Source: Spirosoma fluviale
GTDB taxonomy: Bacteria > Bacteroidota > Bacteroidia > Cytophagales > Spirosomataceae
DNA: 64,000 nt
NCBI RefSeq assembly: GCF_900230225.1
Contig: NZ_OCNH01000001.1
Coordinates: 434,001-498,000 of the forward strand
Direction: 5' to 3'
Shown here piece after piece: positions 1-9,477 of this stretch. The notes under the pieces were generated by a model that was not told the DNA's origin, ran no database searches, and worked only from the letters and a program-made list of their open reading frames with translations. Made by a program: the position numbers and the translations under genes. The stretch's first letter is position 1; each line of letters opens with the position of its first letter.

Positions 1-3000
1 GGCTGTGATGAACAGCGTTTGCGCGGAGGGAACGTCAACCACTGAATAGCCTACAACCGTACCTACATTCACACTTACCGTGGCACCCGCCGTGGCACTA
101 AAGTTCACCGTATAAGTGGTTAAGCCCACACAGCTCACGCTGGTAACGGCGATTGTAGGCAACGGATTAATCGTCACGGTCGCCGAGGTGGTACTGACAC
201 AACCGCTGGCGTTGGCTACGGTCACCGAGTAAGTGGTGGTCGTGGCAGGGCTCACCAGCAGAATGCCTGTGGAGTTGACCGTGCCGTTGGAGAAGGTGTA
301 GCTGGTGCCACCCGTGGCCGTCAGGGTAGCCCCTTGGCCGGGGCAGATGGTGGCGGGCGTCAGGGTGGCCAGCGGTAGGGGGTTAACCGTCACCGTGCCC
401 GTTGCCGTGGCTGAACAACCGGCCCCGCTGGCCACCGTCACGGCATAGGTGGTGGTGGTGGTGGGACTCACCACGAGAGTGCCCGAGGTGTTGACCGTAC
501 CATTGGAGAAGGTATACGAGGTACCACCCGTGGCCGTCAGGGTAGCCCCTTGACCGGGGCAGATAGTAGCCGATGTCAGGGTGGCCGTCAGGTTATTGAC
601 AAGGGTTACCGTCGCTGAGGTAGTACTGACACAGCCGCTGGCGTTAGCCACGGTCACCGAGTAGGTCGTCGTTGTGGCAGGGCTCACCAGCAGAATGCCT
701 GTGGAGTTGACCGTGCCGTTGGAGAAGGTGTAGCTGGTGCCACCCGTGGCTGTCAGGGTAGCCCCTTGACCGGGGCAGATGGTGGCGGGCGTCAGGGTGG
801 CCACCGGTAAGGGGTTGACCGTGACGGTGCCCGTCGCCGTGGCTGAACAACCGGTCCCACTGGCCACCGTCACCGAGTAGGTGGTGGTCGTGGTGGGACT
901 CACCAGCAGAATGCCTGTGGTATTGACCGTGCCGTTGGCGAAGGTGTAGCTGCTGCCACCCGTGGCTGTCAGGGTAGCTGCTTGACCGGGGCAGATGGTA
1001 GCTGATGTCAGGGTGGCCGTCAGGTTATTGACAAGGGTTACCGTCGCTGAGGTGGTACTGACACAACCGCTGGCGTTGGCCACCGTCACCGAGTAGGTCG
1101 TCGTTGTGGCAGGGCTCACCAGCAGAATGCCCGAGGTGTTGACCGTGCCGTTGGAGAAGGTATATGAGGTACCCCCCGTGGCTGTCAGGGTAGCCCCTTG
1201 ACCGGGGCAGATGGTGGCGGGCGTCAGAGTGGCCACCGGTAAGGGATTGACCGTGACGGTGCCCGTCGCCGTGGCTGAGCAACCCGCCGATGACGTGCCC
1301 GTTACCGAGTAGGGACCCGCCACACTTACTGAGATCGAAGCGGTTGTCGCTCCATTGCTCCATCCATAGGTGTCCGATCCACTGGCCGTCAACCTACCGG
1401 TCTGGCCCTGGCAGATCGTTGCCCAAGCCGGGGTTATTTGCAGGGTAGGCACTGGATGGATCACCAGCACCCGACTTAGGGTGGCCGACTGGCAACTCCC
1501 CAATCCATCGGGATCGGCACTGGTGATCGTCAGGGTCACGCTGCCCGTCTGGGAATCGGCTACCGATGGTTGGTAGCTCACCGTCTGAGCGCCATTGATG
1601 AGGCTCTGGCTAAACACGCCACTGCCACTGCTGGTCAGACTGGCCGATGTAGCCCCGCTTACGGCTACCGTCAGGCTGGCCGCACTACCCGCACAAATCT
1701 GTGGATTAGCCGGTAGCAGTGTCAGACTGGCTGGTGTCTGACAGCTACAGTTCACCCCGATGGACTGAACCGCCGAGCAACTGCTGCCCTGCGTACGGAC
1801 CACAACCGTCGCCGTGGTCGAGGTGGCTGCGCTGAGCGTGAAGCTGCTGGTGGTGGTGAAGGCCCCGCCGTTGAGGCTGTATTCCAGCGTACCCTGACCG
1901 CCGTTGGTGGCCTCGACCGTCAGGCGGATGGTATTGCCCACGCAGGTGCCCTGCAGGATCTGGTCGATCTGGGGTTGACCCGTGACCGTTACGGTCGCTG
2001 AGGTGGCACTGACACAACCGCTGGCGTTAGCCACGGTTACGGAATAGGTGGTGGTGGTGGTGGGGCTGGCCGACATGTGGTCCGTATTGGTTCCCGTACT
2101 CCAGAGGTAGGTTGTTCCTCCTGTGGCCGTGAGGGTCACCATCTGTCCCTGACAGATGGTGGCGCTGAGGGGGGTGATGCTGGCCAGCGGCAGGAGGTTA
2201 AGCGTTACGGTCGCGGTTGTGGTTGCTGAGCAGCCGACGGCGGAGGTGCCCGTTACCGAGTAAACTCCCGCCGTATTGACCGAGATACTGGCCGTAGTAG
2301 TGCCATTGCTCCACCGATAGGTGCTGGCCCCACTGGCCGTTAGGGTGCTGGTTTGCCCCGTGCAGACAGTGGCTGATGTAGCCGATACCGATGGTAGGGG
2401 GTTAACTGTGACCGTCGCTGAGGTGGTACTGACACAGCCGCTGGCGTTGGTCACGGTCACCGAGTAGGTGGTGGTGGTGGCAGGGCTCACCAGCAGAATG
2501 CCCGAGGTGTTGACCGTGCCGTTGGAGAAGGTGTAGCTGCTGCCACCCGTAGCTGTCAGGGTAGCCCCTTGACCGGAGCAAATGGTGGCCGATGTCAGGG
2601 TGGCCACCGGTAAGGGATTGACCGTGACGGTGCCCGTCGCCGTGGCTGAGCAACCCGCCCCGCTGGCCACCGTCACCGAGTAGGTGGTGGTCGTGGTGGG
2701 ACTCACCACGAGAGTGCCTGTGGTGTTGACCATACCGTTGGAGAAGGTGTAGCTGGTGCCACCCGTAGCTGTCAGGGTAGCCCCTTGGCCGGGGCAGATA
2801 GTGGCCGATGTCAGGGTGGCGGTCAGGTTATTGACAAGGGTTACCGTCGCTGAGGTAGTACTGACACAACCGCTGACGTTGGCCACCGTCACGGAGTAGG
2901 TCGTCGTTGTGGCAGGGCTCACCAGCAGAATGCCCGAGGTGTTGACCGTACCGTTGGAGAAGGTGTAGCTGGTGCCCCCCGTGGCCGTCAGGGTAGCCCC

Positions 3001-6000
3001 TTGACCGGGGCAAATGGTGGCGGGCGTCAGGGTGGCCAGCGGTAGGGGGTTAACCGTCACCGTGCCCGTTGCCGTGGCTGAACAACCGGCCCCGCTGGCC
3101 ACCGTCACCGAGTAGGTGGTGGTCGTGGTGGGACTCACCACGAGAGTGCCTGTGGTGTTGGTTAGCCCACCGGTGAAGGTGTAGCTGGTGCCACCCGTGG
3201 CCGTCAGGGTAGCTGCTTGACCGGGGCAAATGGTAGCTGATGTTAGGGTGGCCGTCAGGTTATTGACAAGGGTTACCGTTGCGGAGGTGGTGCTGACACA
3301 GCCGCTGGCGTTAGCTACGGTCACCGAGTAGGTCGTCGTTGTGGCAGGGCTCACCAGCAGAATGCCTGTGGAGTTGACCGTGCCGTTGGAGAAGGTGTAG
3401 CTGGTGCCACCCGTAGCTGTCAGGGTAGCCCCTTGGCCGGGGCAAATGGTAGCGGACGTCAGGGTTGCCACCGGTAAGGGATTGACCATGACGGTGCCCG
3501 TCGCCGTGGCTGAACAACCCGCCCCGCTGGCCACCGTCACGGCGTAGGTGGTGGTCGTGGCAGGGCTCACCACGAGAGTGCCTGTGGTGTTGGTTAGCCC
3601 ACCGGTGAAGGTGTAGCTGGTGCCACCCGTGGCCGTCAGGGTAGCCCCTTGACCGGGGCAAATGGTGGCGGGTGTCAGAGTGGCCACCGGTAAGGGATTG
3701 ACCGTGACGGTGCCCGTCGCCGTGGCTGAGCAACCCGCCCCACTGGCCACCGTCACCGAGTAGGTCGTCGTTGTGGCAGGGCTCACCAGCAGAATGCCCG
3801 AGGTGTTGACCGTGCCGTTGGAGAAGGTGTAGCTGGTGCCCCCCGTGGCCGTTAGGGTAGCCCCTTGGCCGGGGCAGATGGTGGCGGGCGTCAGGGTGGC
3901 CACCGGTAAGGGATTGACCGTGACGGTGCCCGTCGCCGTGGCTGAGCAACCCGCCCCACTGGCCACCGTCACGGCATAGGTGGTAGTCGTGGTGGGACTC
4001 ACCAGCAGAGTGCCTGTGGTGTTGGTTAGCCCACCGGTGAAGGTGTAGCTGGTGCCCCCCGTGGCCGTCAGGGTAGCCCCTTGACCGGGACAAATGGTGG
4101 CGGGCGTCAGGGTGGCCACGGGCAGGGGGTTGACCGTGACGGTGCCCGTCGCCGTGGCTGAACAACCCGCCCCACTGGCCACCGTCACCGAGTAGGTGGT
4201 GGTCGTGATGGGACTCACCACGAGAGTGCCTGTGGTGTTGGTTAGCCCACCGGTGAAGGTGTAGCTGGTGCCACCCGTGGCTGTCAGGGTAGCCCCTTGA
4301 CCGGCGCAAATGGTAGCTGATGTTAGAGTGGCCGTCAGGTTATTGACAAGGGTTACCGTCGCTGAGGTGGTACTGACACAACCGCTGGTGTTAGCCACGG
4401 TCACCGAGTAGGTGGTGGTTGTGGCAGGGCTCACCAGCAGAATGCCCGAGGTGTTGACCGTGCCGTTGGAGAAGGTATATGAGGTGCCCCCCGTGGCCGT
4501 TAGGGTAGCCCCTTGGCCGGGGCAGATGGTGGCGGGCGTCAGGGTGGCCACCGGTAAGGGATTGACCGTGACGGTGCCCGTTGCCGTGGCTGAACAACCC
4601 GCCCCACTGGTCACCGTCACCGAGTAGGTGGTGGTCGTGGCAGGGCTCACCAGCAGAATGCCTGTGGAGTTGACCGTGCCGTTAGAGAAGGTGTAGCTGC
4701 TGCCACCCGTGGCCGTTAGGGTAGCCCCTTGACCGGGGCAAATGGTGGCGGGTGTCAGGGTGGCCGTCAGGTTATTGACAAGGGTTACCGTCGCTGAGGT
4801 AGTACTGACACAACCGCTGGCGTTGGCCACCGTCACGGCGTAGGTCGTCGTTGTGGCAGGGCTCACCAGCAGAATGCCCGAGGAGTTGACCGTACCGTTG
4901 GAGAAGGTGTAGCTGCTGCCACCTGTAGCCGTTAGGGTAGCCCCTTGACGGGGGCAGATGGTGGCGGGCGTCAGAGTGGCCAGCGGTAGGGGGTTAACCG
5001 TCACCGTGCCCGTCGCCGTGGCTGAGCAACCGGCCCCACTGGCCACCGTCACGGCGTAGGTGGTGGTCGTGGCAGGGCTCACCAGCAGAGTGCCTGTGGT
5101 GTTGGTTAGCCCACCGGTGAAGGTGTAGCTGGTGCCCCCCGTGGCCGTCAGGGTAGCCCCTTGGCCGGGGCAGATAGTAGCCGATGTCAGGGTGGCCACG
5201 GGCAGGGGGTTGACCGTGACGGTGCCCGTTGCCGTGGCTGAACAACCCGCCCCGCTGGCCACCGTCACCGAGTAGGTGGTGGTCGTGGTGGGACTCACCA
5301 CGAGAGTGCCTGTGGTGTTGGTTAGCCCACCGGTGAAGGTGTAGCTGCTGCCACCCGTGGCTGTCAGGGTAGCCGCTTGACCGGGGCAAATGGTAGCTGA
5401 TGTCAGGGTGGCCGTCAGGTTATTGACAAGGGTTACCGTCGCTGAGGTGGTACTGACACAGCCGCTGGCGTTGGCCACCGTCACCGAGTAGGTCGTCGTT
5501 GTGGCAGGGCTCACCAGCAGAATGCCCGAGGTGTTGACCGTGCCGTTGGAGAAGGTGTAGCTGCTGCCACCTGTAGCTGTCAGGGTAGCCCCTTGACCGG
5601 CGCAAATGGTGGCGGGTGTCAGAGTGGCCACCGGTAAGGGATTGACCGTGACGGTGCCCGTTGCCGTGGCTGAACAACCCGCCCCGCTGGCCACCGTCAC
5701 CGAGTAGGTGGTGGTCGTGGTGGGACTCACCACGAGTGTGCCTGTGGTGTTGACCGTGCCGTTGGAGAAGGTGTAGCTGGTGCCCCCCGTGGCCGTCAGG
5801 GTAGCCCCTTGACCGGGACAAATGGTGGCGGGTGTCAGAGTGGCCACAGGTAAGGGATTGACCGTGACGGTGCCCGTTGCCGTGGCTGAGCAACCCGCCC
5901 CACTGGCCACCGTCACGGCGTAGGTGGTAGTCGTGGTGGGACTCACCACGAGAGTGCCTGTGGTGTTGGTTAGCCCACCGGTGAAGGTGTAGCTGGTGCC

Positions 6001-7890
6001 ACCCGTGGCCGTCAGGGTAGCCCCTTGGCCGGGGCAGATGGTGGCGGGTGTCAGAGTGGCCACCGGTAAGGGATTGACCGTGACGGTGCCCGTTGCCGTG
6101 GCTGAACAACCCGCCCCACTGGCCACCGTCACGGCGTAGGTGGTGGTCGTGGTGGGACTCACCACGAGTGTGCCTGTGGTGTTGACCATACCGTTGGAGA
6201 AGGTGTAGCTGGTGCCACCCGTGGCTGTTAGGGTAGCCCCTTGACCGGCGCAAATGGTAGCTGATGTCAGGGTGGCCGTCAGGTTATTGACAAGGGTTAC
6301 CGTTGCTGAGGTGGTACTGACACAACCGCTGGCGTTGGCTACGGTCACCGAGTAGGTGGTGGTTGTGGCAGGGCTCACCAGCAGAATGCCTGTGGAGTTG
6401 ACCGTGCCGTTAGAGAAGGTGTAGCTGCTGCCACCCGTGGCTGTCAGGGTAGCCCCTTGGCTGGGGCAGATGGTGGCTGATGTCAGGGTGGCCACGGGCA
6501 GGGGGTTGACCGTGACGGTGCCCGTCGCCGTGGCTGAGCAACCCGCCCCACTGGCTACGGTCACGGCGTAGGTGGTGGTCGTGGTGGGACTCACCAGCAG
6601 AGTGCCTGTGGTGTTGACCATACCGTTGGTGAAGGTGTAGCTGGTGCCACCCGTGGCCGTCAGGGTAGCCGCTTGGCCGAGACAAATGGTGGCGGGTGTC
6701 AGGGTTGCAACAGGCGCAGTGTTCATTACAAAGGTAGTTGGGCAACATAATACAAGAGGACAATCTGTTGCATCTGTCGCCGTGTAACGATACGCACCTG
6801 CTCCACTAACAATATACGTGCTGTTGGTTGCACCATTGATATTGGTAAAGCCCGTTCCGTTGTCTACCTGCCATTGTACACTTGTTAGTCCAGATTGAGC
6901 TAAAAGTGTGTAGGTATCACCAGGGCACAGACTATAGCTGGTAGTCTTGCAGCAAATGACGCTGGATACCGTCACGACCGAGTCTTTAAAACAATTGTCA
7001 GATCCATTAAACAGCCGGATGGTATAGGTACCACCTGAGTTAGGTATGGCCGTTTGTACATCTTGCGGAAGACTACCAATGGTCGTTGCCGATGCGTAAG
7101 CCGCACCTGTATAAATTGATCCCTCAGAAACACCGTATTTATTCGTATTGCTTGCCGCTGTCAGTGTAATCTTCCCGTTATTTTGAGTAGTACCACCCAG
7201 GCAAGTTGGTGCGGTTTGGGTAAGGGTAAACGAAGGCTTCGAATTAACCGTTATAGCAATTTCCTGTACAGGGCGACAGGTTGCACCTAAATCGGGGTTC
7301 AGGATGGCATATACATAGTAGGTAATTGGGGCTGATGTCGTATTCGGGAAATCAGCCGCGTTGAAGGTGTACGTAGCCGTGTAGGGGCTGCTGCCCATTG
7401 GGGTGACGGTGGCAATGCCATTGCCCGCATAAATAGCGGATGCTTCGGTTGCCGTTGGGTTACTGCCTGCCATCTGATCGGCAGTGAATTTTACAAAACG
7501 GATGCCGTTGGTAGCACTATTATCCGTATTGACTGTAATGTTTGCTCCTGTCGTACCTGCACAAAGCGTTTGAGAACCACTCGGGTTGTTGAGGGTAGGG
7601 CAGGGGTTGTCGGTCAGGTCAGGTTGCGAGGTGGCGACCGTATTGGCACTATTTAAATAATATGTACCCAGGGTGGTTCCTGCGGTGGTAGAAGTGGTTG
7701 TGGTGGCCAAAGCTTGTACCATCGTAGCCAGCATACTCAACAGCAGCACAAGGAATGCCCCCGTTCTCCCACCTGGGCGCGTGCTGGGTCTGGTAAGCAG
7801 CCAACCGGGATTGAGCATCAACCACCGGGCAAGCGAGCCCTTACGTGGAAACACCCTGGTGTTCGTTGAGGAAGTGGAGAGGTATGACAT
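1..7890 (-). CDS. Giant secreted repeat protein (Ig-like adhesin), C-terminus outside window
   Basis: One minus-strand frame appears to stay open from ATG at 7890 to base 1 (2,630 codons); I translated sample stretches along it rather than every codon. The N-terminus has a long basic lead and a hydrophobic signal core at about residues 44-62. Residues ~65-390 are non-repetitive and Cys-containing. From about base 6,700 down to base 180 the protein is built of 72-residue units (216 bp) with the signature TICPGQGATLTATGG, then YTFSNGTVN or YTFTGGLTN, then SPTTTTTYSVTV. The unit is Thr/Ser/Val-rich and looks like a Bacteroidota Ig-like/PKD-like beta-sandwich. About 25 units are close copies; about five around 1,380-2,400 are divergent. 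Such proteins are usually exported by the type IX system through a C-terminal sorting domain, which cannot be seen here. Probable role: surface adhesion or gliding. A downstream start at Met25 is possible. Confidence 0.85.
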   Translation of the reverse strand, partial: MSYLSTSSTNTRVFPRKGSLARWLMLNPGWLLTRPSTRPGGRTGAFLVLLLSMLATMVQALATTTTSTTAGTTLGTYYLNSANTVATSQPDLTDNPCPTLNNPSGSQTLCAGTTGANITVNTDNSATNGIRFVKFTADQMAGSNPTATEASAIYAGNGIATVTPMGSSPYTATYTFNAADFPNTTSAPITYYVYAILNPDLGATCRPVQEIAITVNSKPSFTLTQTAPTCLGGTTQNNGKITLTAASNTNKYGVSEGSIYTGAAYASATTIGSLPQDVQTAIPNSGGTYTIRLFNGSDNCFKDSVVTVSSVICCKTTSYSLCPGDTYTLLAQSGLTSVQWQVDNGTGFTNINGATNSTYIVSGAGAYRYTATDATDCPLVLCCPTTFVMNTAPVATLTPATICLGQAATLTATGGTSYTFTNGMVNTTGTLLVSPTTTTTYAVTVASGAGCSATATGTVTVNPLPVATLTSATICPSQGATLTATGGSSYTFSNGTVNSTGILLVSPATTTTYSVTVANASGCVSTTSATVTLVNNLTATLTSATICAGQGATLTATGGTSYTFSNGMVNTTGTLVVSPTTTTTYAVTVASGAGCSATATGTVTVNPLPVATLTPATICPGQGATLTATGGTSYTFTGGLTNTTGTLVVSPTTTTTYAVTVASGAGCSATATGTVTVNPLPVATLTPATICPGQGATLTATGGTSYTFSNGTVNTTGTLVVSPTTTTTYSVTVASGAGCSATATGTVTVNPLPVATLTPATICAGQGATLTATGGSSYTFSNGTVNTSGILLVSPATTTTYSVTVANASGCVSTTSATVTLVNNLTATLTSATICPGQAATLTATGGSSYTFTGGLTNTTGTLVVSPTTTTTYSVTVASGAGCSATATGTVTVNPLPVATLTSATICPGQGATLTATGGTSYTFTGGLTNTTGTLLVSPATTTTYAVTVASGAGCSATATGTVTVNPLPLATLTPATICPRQGATLTATGGSSYTFSNGTVNSSGILLVSPATTTTYAVTVANASGCVSTTSATVTLVNNLTATLTPATICPGQGATLTATGGSSYTFSNGTVNSTGILLVSPATTTTYSVTVTSGAGCSATATGTVTVNPLPVATLTPATICPGQGATLTATGGTSYTFSNGTVNTSGILLVSPATTTTYSVTVANTSGCVSTTSATVTLVNNLTATLTSATICAGQGATLTATGGTSYTFTGGLTNTTGTLVVSPITTTTYSVTVASGAGCSATATGTVTVNPLPVATLTPATICPGQGATLTATGGTSYTFTGGLTNTTGTLLVSPTTTTTYAVTVASGAGCSATATGTVTVNPLPVATLTPATICPGQGATLTATGGTSYTFSNGTVNTSGILLVSPATTTTYSVTVASGAGCSATATGTVTVNPLPVATLTPATICPGQGATLTATGGTSYTFTGGLTNTTGTLVVSPATTTTYAVTVASGAGCSATATGTVMVNPLPVATLTSATICPGQGATLTATGGTSYTFSNGTVNSTGILLVSPATTTTYSVTVANASGCVSTTSATVTLVNNLTATLTSATICPGQAATLTATGGTSYTFTGGLTNTTGTLVVSPTTTTTYSVTVASGAGCSATATGTVTVNPLPLATLTPATICPGQGATLTATGGTSYTFSNGTVNTSGILLVSPATTTTYSVTVANVSGCVSTTSATVTLVNNLTATLTSATICPGQGATLTATGGTSYTFSNGMVNTTGTLVVSPTTTTTYSVTVASGAGCSATATGTVTVNPLPVATLTSATICSGQGATLTATGGSSYTFSNGTVNTSGILLVSPATTTTYSVTVTNASGCVSTTSATVTVNPLPSVSATSATVCTGQTSTLTASGASTYRWSNGTTTASISVNTAGVYSVTGTSAVGCSATTTATVTLNLLPLASITPLSATICQGQMVTLTATGGTTYLWSTGTNTDHMSASPTTTTTYSVTVANASGCVSATSATVTVTGQPQIDQILQGTCVGNTIRLTVEATNGGQGTLEYSLNGGAFTTTSSFTLSAATSTTATVVVRTQGSSCSAVQSIGVNCSCQTPASLTLLPANPQICAGSAASLTVAVSGATSASLTSSGSGVFSQSLINGAQTVSYQPSVADSQTGSVTLTITSADPDGLGSCQSATLSRVLVIHPVPTLQITPAWATICQGQTGRLTASGSDTYGWSNGATTASISVSVAGPYSVTGTSSAGCSATATGTVTVNPLPVATLTPATICPGQGATLTATGGTSYTFSNGTVNTSGILLVSPATTTTYSVTVANASGCVSTTSATVTLVNNLTATLTSATICPGQAATLTATGGSSYTFANGTVNTTGILLVSPTTTTTYSVTVASGTGCSATATGTVTVNPLPVATLTPATICPGQGATLTATGGTSYTFSNGTVNSTGILLVSPATTTTYSVTVANASGCVSTTSATVTLVNNLTATLTSATICPGQGATLTATGGTSYTFSNGTVNTSGTLVVSPTTTTTYAVTVASGAGCSATATGTVTVNPLPLATLTPATICPGQGATLTATGGTSYTFSNGTVNSTGILLVSPATTTTYSVTVANASGCVSTTSATVTINPLPTIAVTSVSCVGLTTYTVNFSATAGATVSVNVGTVVGYSVVDVPSAQTLFITA
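180..1260 (-). repeat. Second block of 216-bp units (five copies)
   Basis: The same 216-base unit recurs near 340, 556, 772, 988 and 1204. It is separated from the main array by about five divergent Ig-like units between roughly 1,260 and 2,460, which have different linker sequences and spacing. Confidence 0.85.
2460..6690 (-). repeat. Main tandem array of 216-bp units (about 20 copies)
   Basis: The segment encoding TICPGQ recurs with a strict 216-base spacing: near 2573, 2789, 3005, 3221, 3437, 3653, 3869, 4085, 4301, 4517, 4733, 4949, 5165, 5381, 5597, 5813, 6029, 6245, 6461 and 6677. Two versions of the second half alternate irregularly: type A encodes ANASGCVSTTSATVTLVNN and type B encodes SGAGCSATATGTVTVNPLP. 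Every spacing is a multiple of three, so copy-number change keeps the frame. Confidence 0.9.
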
Positions 7891-8515
7891 ATTTTTTTTC
7901 GTATTGTGAATGGAAAAAGACTGCTTTGGGGGAGTTAGAAATTGGCAGGGATGGAGTACCTGTACCCTTCGGCTACTGATTACTGGCCGGGTCTCGCTCG
8001 CGGTTACGTGCTGAAGTCAGAGCTGAGAAGTCTAAAATATGACCAGCGTTGCCGGTATAGATGGCTAATTGTCGCCGGTAAAACGAGTAAGGAATAGCTC
8101 TGCCAGCCCCCCTTCGGATAGCGGCCGGGTACTAAATGACGAAGCCTGACTATAGTTGATCGACCACCAGGCGAAGCCAGTTGCGTCAACCAAAAAATAA
8201 TCAGGGTGAGATAAATAAAACAAGTATGCATGGTTCACCTATGAAAGCAATTTCATCTTGTTTTCACAGGCAAAATATGTGCTATAAACCTTGGCCTCTT
8301 CTCGAATAGGTGATAATTCGGCCTTTTTGGGGTTACTTTATCCGAAAGAATGTATAAATGTTTCGCGTAGATTGAGAATTGACACAGATTGATAATCGTG
8401 CCAATTTTGTATCAGGACAGTCGCTCATGGGGTTGGAAAAGCCTTCCTGTAACTTAATTATATCCGGGAGGATGATACTATTCGGCGTGTAGGCGATGGA
8501 GAACTATACAGGCTT
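7891..8515. other. Intergenic region, no gene seen
   Basis: This is 625 bases between two minus-strand genes. It must carry the promoter of the giant repeat protein, whose start is at 7890. I see no convincing coding frame, RNA gene or strong hairpin. A 75-codon minus frame at 8004-8231 has no recognisable features and is probably chance. Confidence 0.5.
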
Positions 8516-9292
8516 TCAGGAGTTGCCCGTAGCAAGGAATTTATCGAAGAGCTGCTTTCCCTTTTCAGCTATCTTTTGGTTGGCATTAGCGGGTGTCAGA
8601 TCGGGAATAGCTGAGCCGGGAAAGAGAAAATACAGGACATTGCCCCCGATGCCAACGTTGCGGAGTTTGGTACACTCGCCCTGGGCATTGCGGGAAAGGC
8701 AAACCGGGTGGCCAATTTTTTCATGCAGTTCAATAGACCCTTCGCCCAGTTTGCACTTCGGACCTTTGTCGGCAATAAGGGCAAAGACCAGCTTATCGTT
8801 AAAAACCACGGCGGCAAGATCGCCCGTTTTAACGCCAAATGCCGTATCGAATCCGCCCAGCGGAATAACGATGAACGGTACTTTATCGGAGTCGACACTG
8901 GGGTGGCCGCTAACGTTGAAGCGGAAAGACGTTTCGGGCTGGTCCGTGAGTCCCGGTGTTTTTTTGGAGAGGGGAGAGCCATCGGCATCGAGGCCCATTT
9001 TGGCATCGAAGAAAACGACACCATTTGGAAATTTCAGCAGGGCGGTATTTCGGTTCTGATCGCTTTTACAGCCAAATTTCAGTTTCACGCCATCGCAGAA
9101 ATCCTTCGTGTCGCACTCCCGAAACCGATCCCGAAACTTTTGCCCTGCCGCGCTGGCGGTATTCCAGGCCACCCGCTTGAGCAGTTGAGCCGACGCAGCG
9201 GGCGGCACGAACTGCCCCTGACTCACCGGTGCCTTGTAGTGGCTCACTAGCACGGGGGATAATAAGACGATAAGCAGAGATAGCTGTTTCAT
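8516..9292 (-). CDS. Secreted chitosanase-like protein (GH75 family candidate)
   Basis: The 258-residue protein starts with a signal peptide (hydrophobic residues 4-16). The centre carries the pattern I associate with glycoside hydrolase family 75 chitosanases, which cleave beta-1,4 bonds in partly deacetylated chitosan: FFDAKMGLDADG (residues ~95-105), PETSFRF, SDKVPFIVIP, then GVKTGDLAAVVF and LIADKGPKCKLGEGSIE. Asp175 and Glu188 are 13 residues apart, the spacing reported for the catalytic pair of the Fusarium solani enzyme; Glu184 is an alternative. Several Cys (60, 66, 75, 180, 198, 207) suggest disulphides and export. It stands alone between intergenic regions. The family call comes from pattern memory, not from an alignment. 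Confidence 0.6.
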   Translation of the reverse strand: MKQLSLLIVLLSPVLVSHYKAPVSQGQFVPPAASAQLLKRVAWNTASAAGQKFRDRFRECDTKDFCDGVKLKFGCKSDQNRNTALLKFPNGVVFFDAKMGLDADGSPLSKKTPGLTDQPETSFRFNVSGHPSVDSDKVPFIVIPLGGFDTAFGVKTGDLAAVVFNDKLVFALIADKGPKCKLGEGSIELHEKIGHPVCLSRNAQGECTKLRNVGIGGNVLYFLFPGSAIPDLTPANANQKIAEKGKQLFDKFLATGNS

Positions 9293-9394
9293 GCCTCGTT
9301 TGGTTTAGGCTTGCCTGTACTAAAATAGGTTGTAAAAGGCTGGTTAGTAAGATGGTTTGGAGCTAAACTGACGTAAAGTGTCTGATAAGCCAAT

Positions 9395-9440
9395 AAAAGC
9401 AGGTCCATTAGAATAAAATTGCTCTAATGGACCTGCTTTT
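9395..9440. terminator. Rho-independent-type hairpin, probably bidirectional
   Basis: Two 17-base arms (9395-9411 and 9424-9440) pair perfectly across a 12-base loop, with A-runs on one side and T-runs on the other. It lies between the end of the gene at 9478 and the start of the chitosanase-like gene at 9292, both on the minus strand, so it should end the two-gene protease operon. Confidence 0.75.
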
Positions 9441-9477
9441 AAGCACACTCCCAAGGGTTGATGAATCGAAACCGGTT

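Noticed and set aside
644-6763. Several long His/Gly/Arg-rich minus-strand frames inside the repeat array (for example 3311-4309 and 5420-6253)
   Set aside because: They are out-of-frame readings of the 216-base repeats. The Thr/Val-rich frame that runs on from the signal peptide at 7890 is the real one.
1-7890. Tandem repeats considered as a CRISPR array
   Set aside because: Period is 216 bases with no unique spacers, and the array is in a single open reading frame.
8004-8231. 75-codon minus-strand frame upstream of the giant repeat gene
   Set aside because: No recognisable features, no convincing start signal, and a hydrophobic AT-driven start. Treated as chance.
8708-9250. 180-codon plus-strand frame opposite the chitosanase-like gene
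   Set aside because: It is the complement of a gene with a signal peptide and family motifs; no support of its own.
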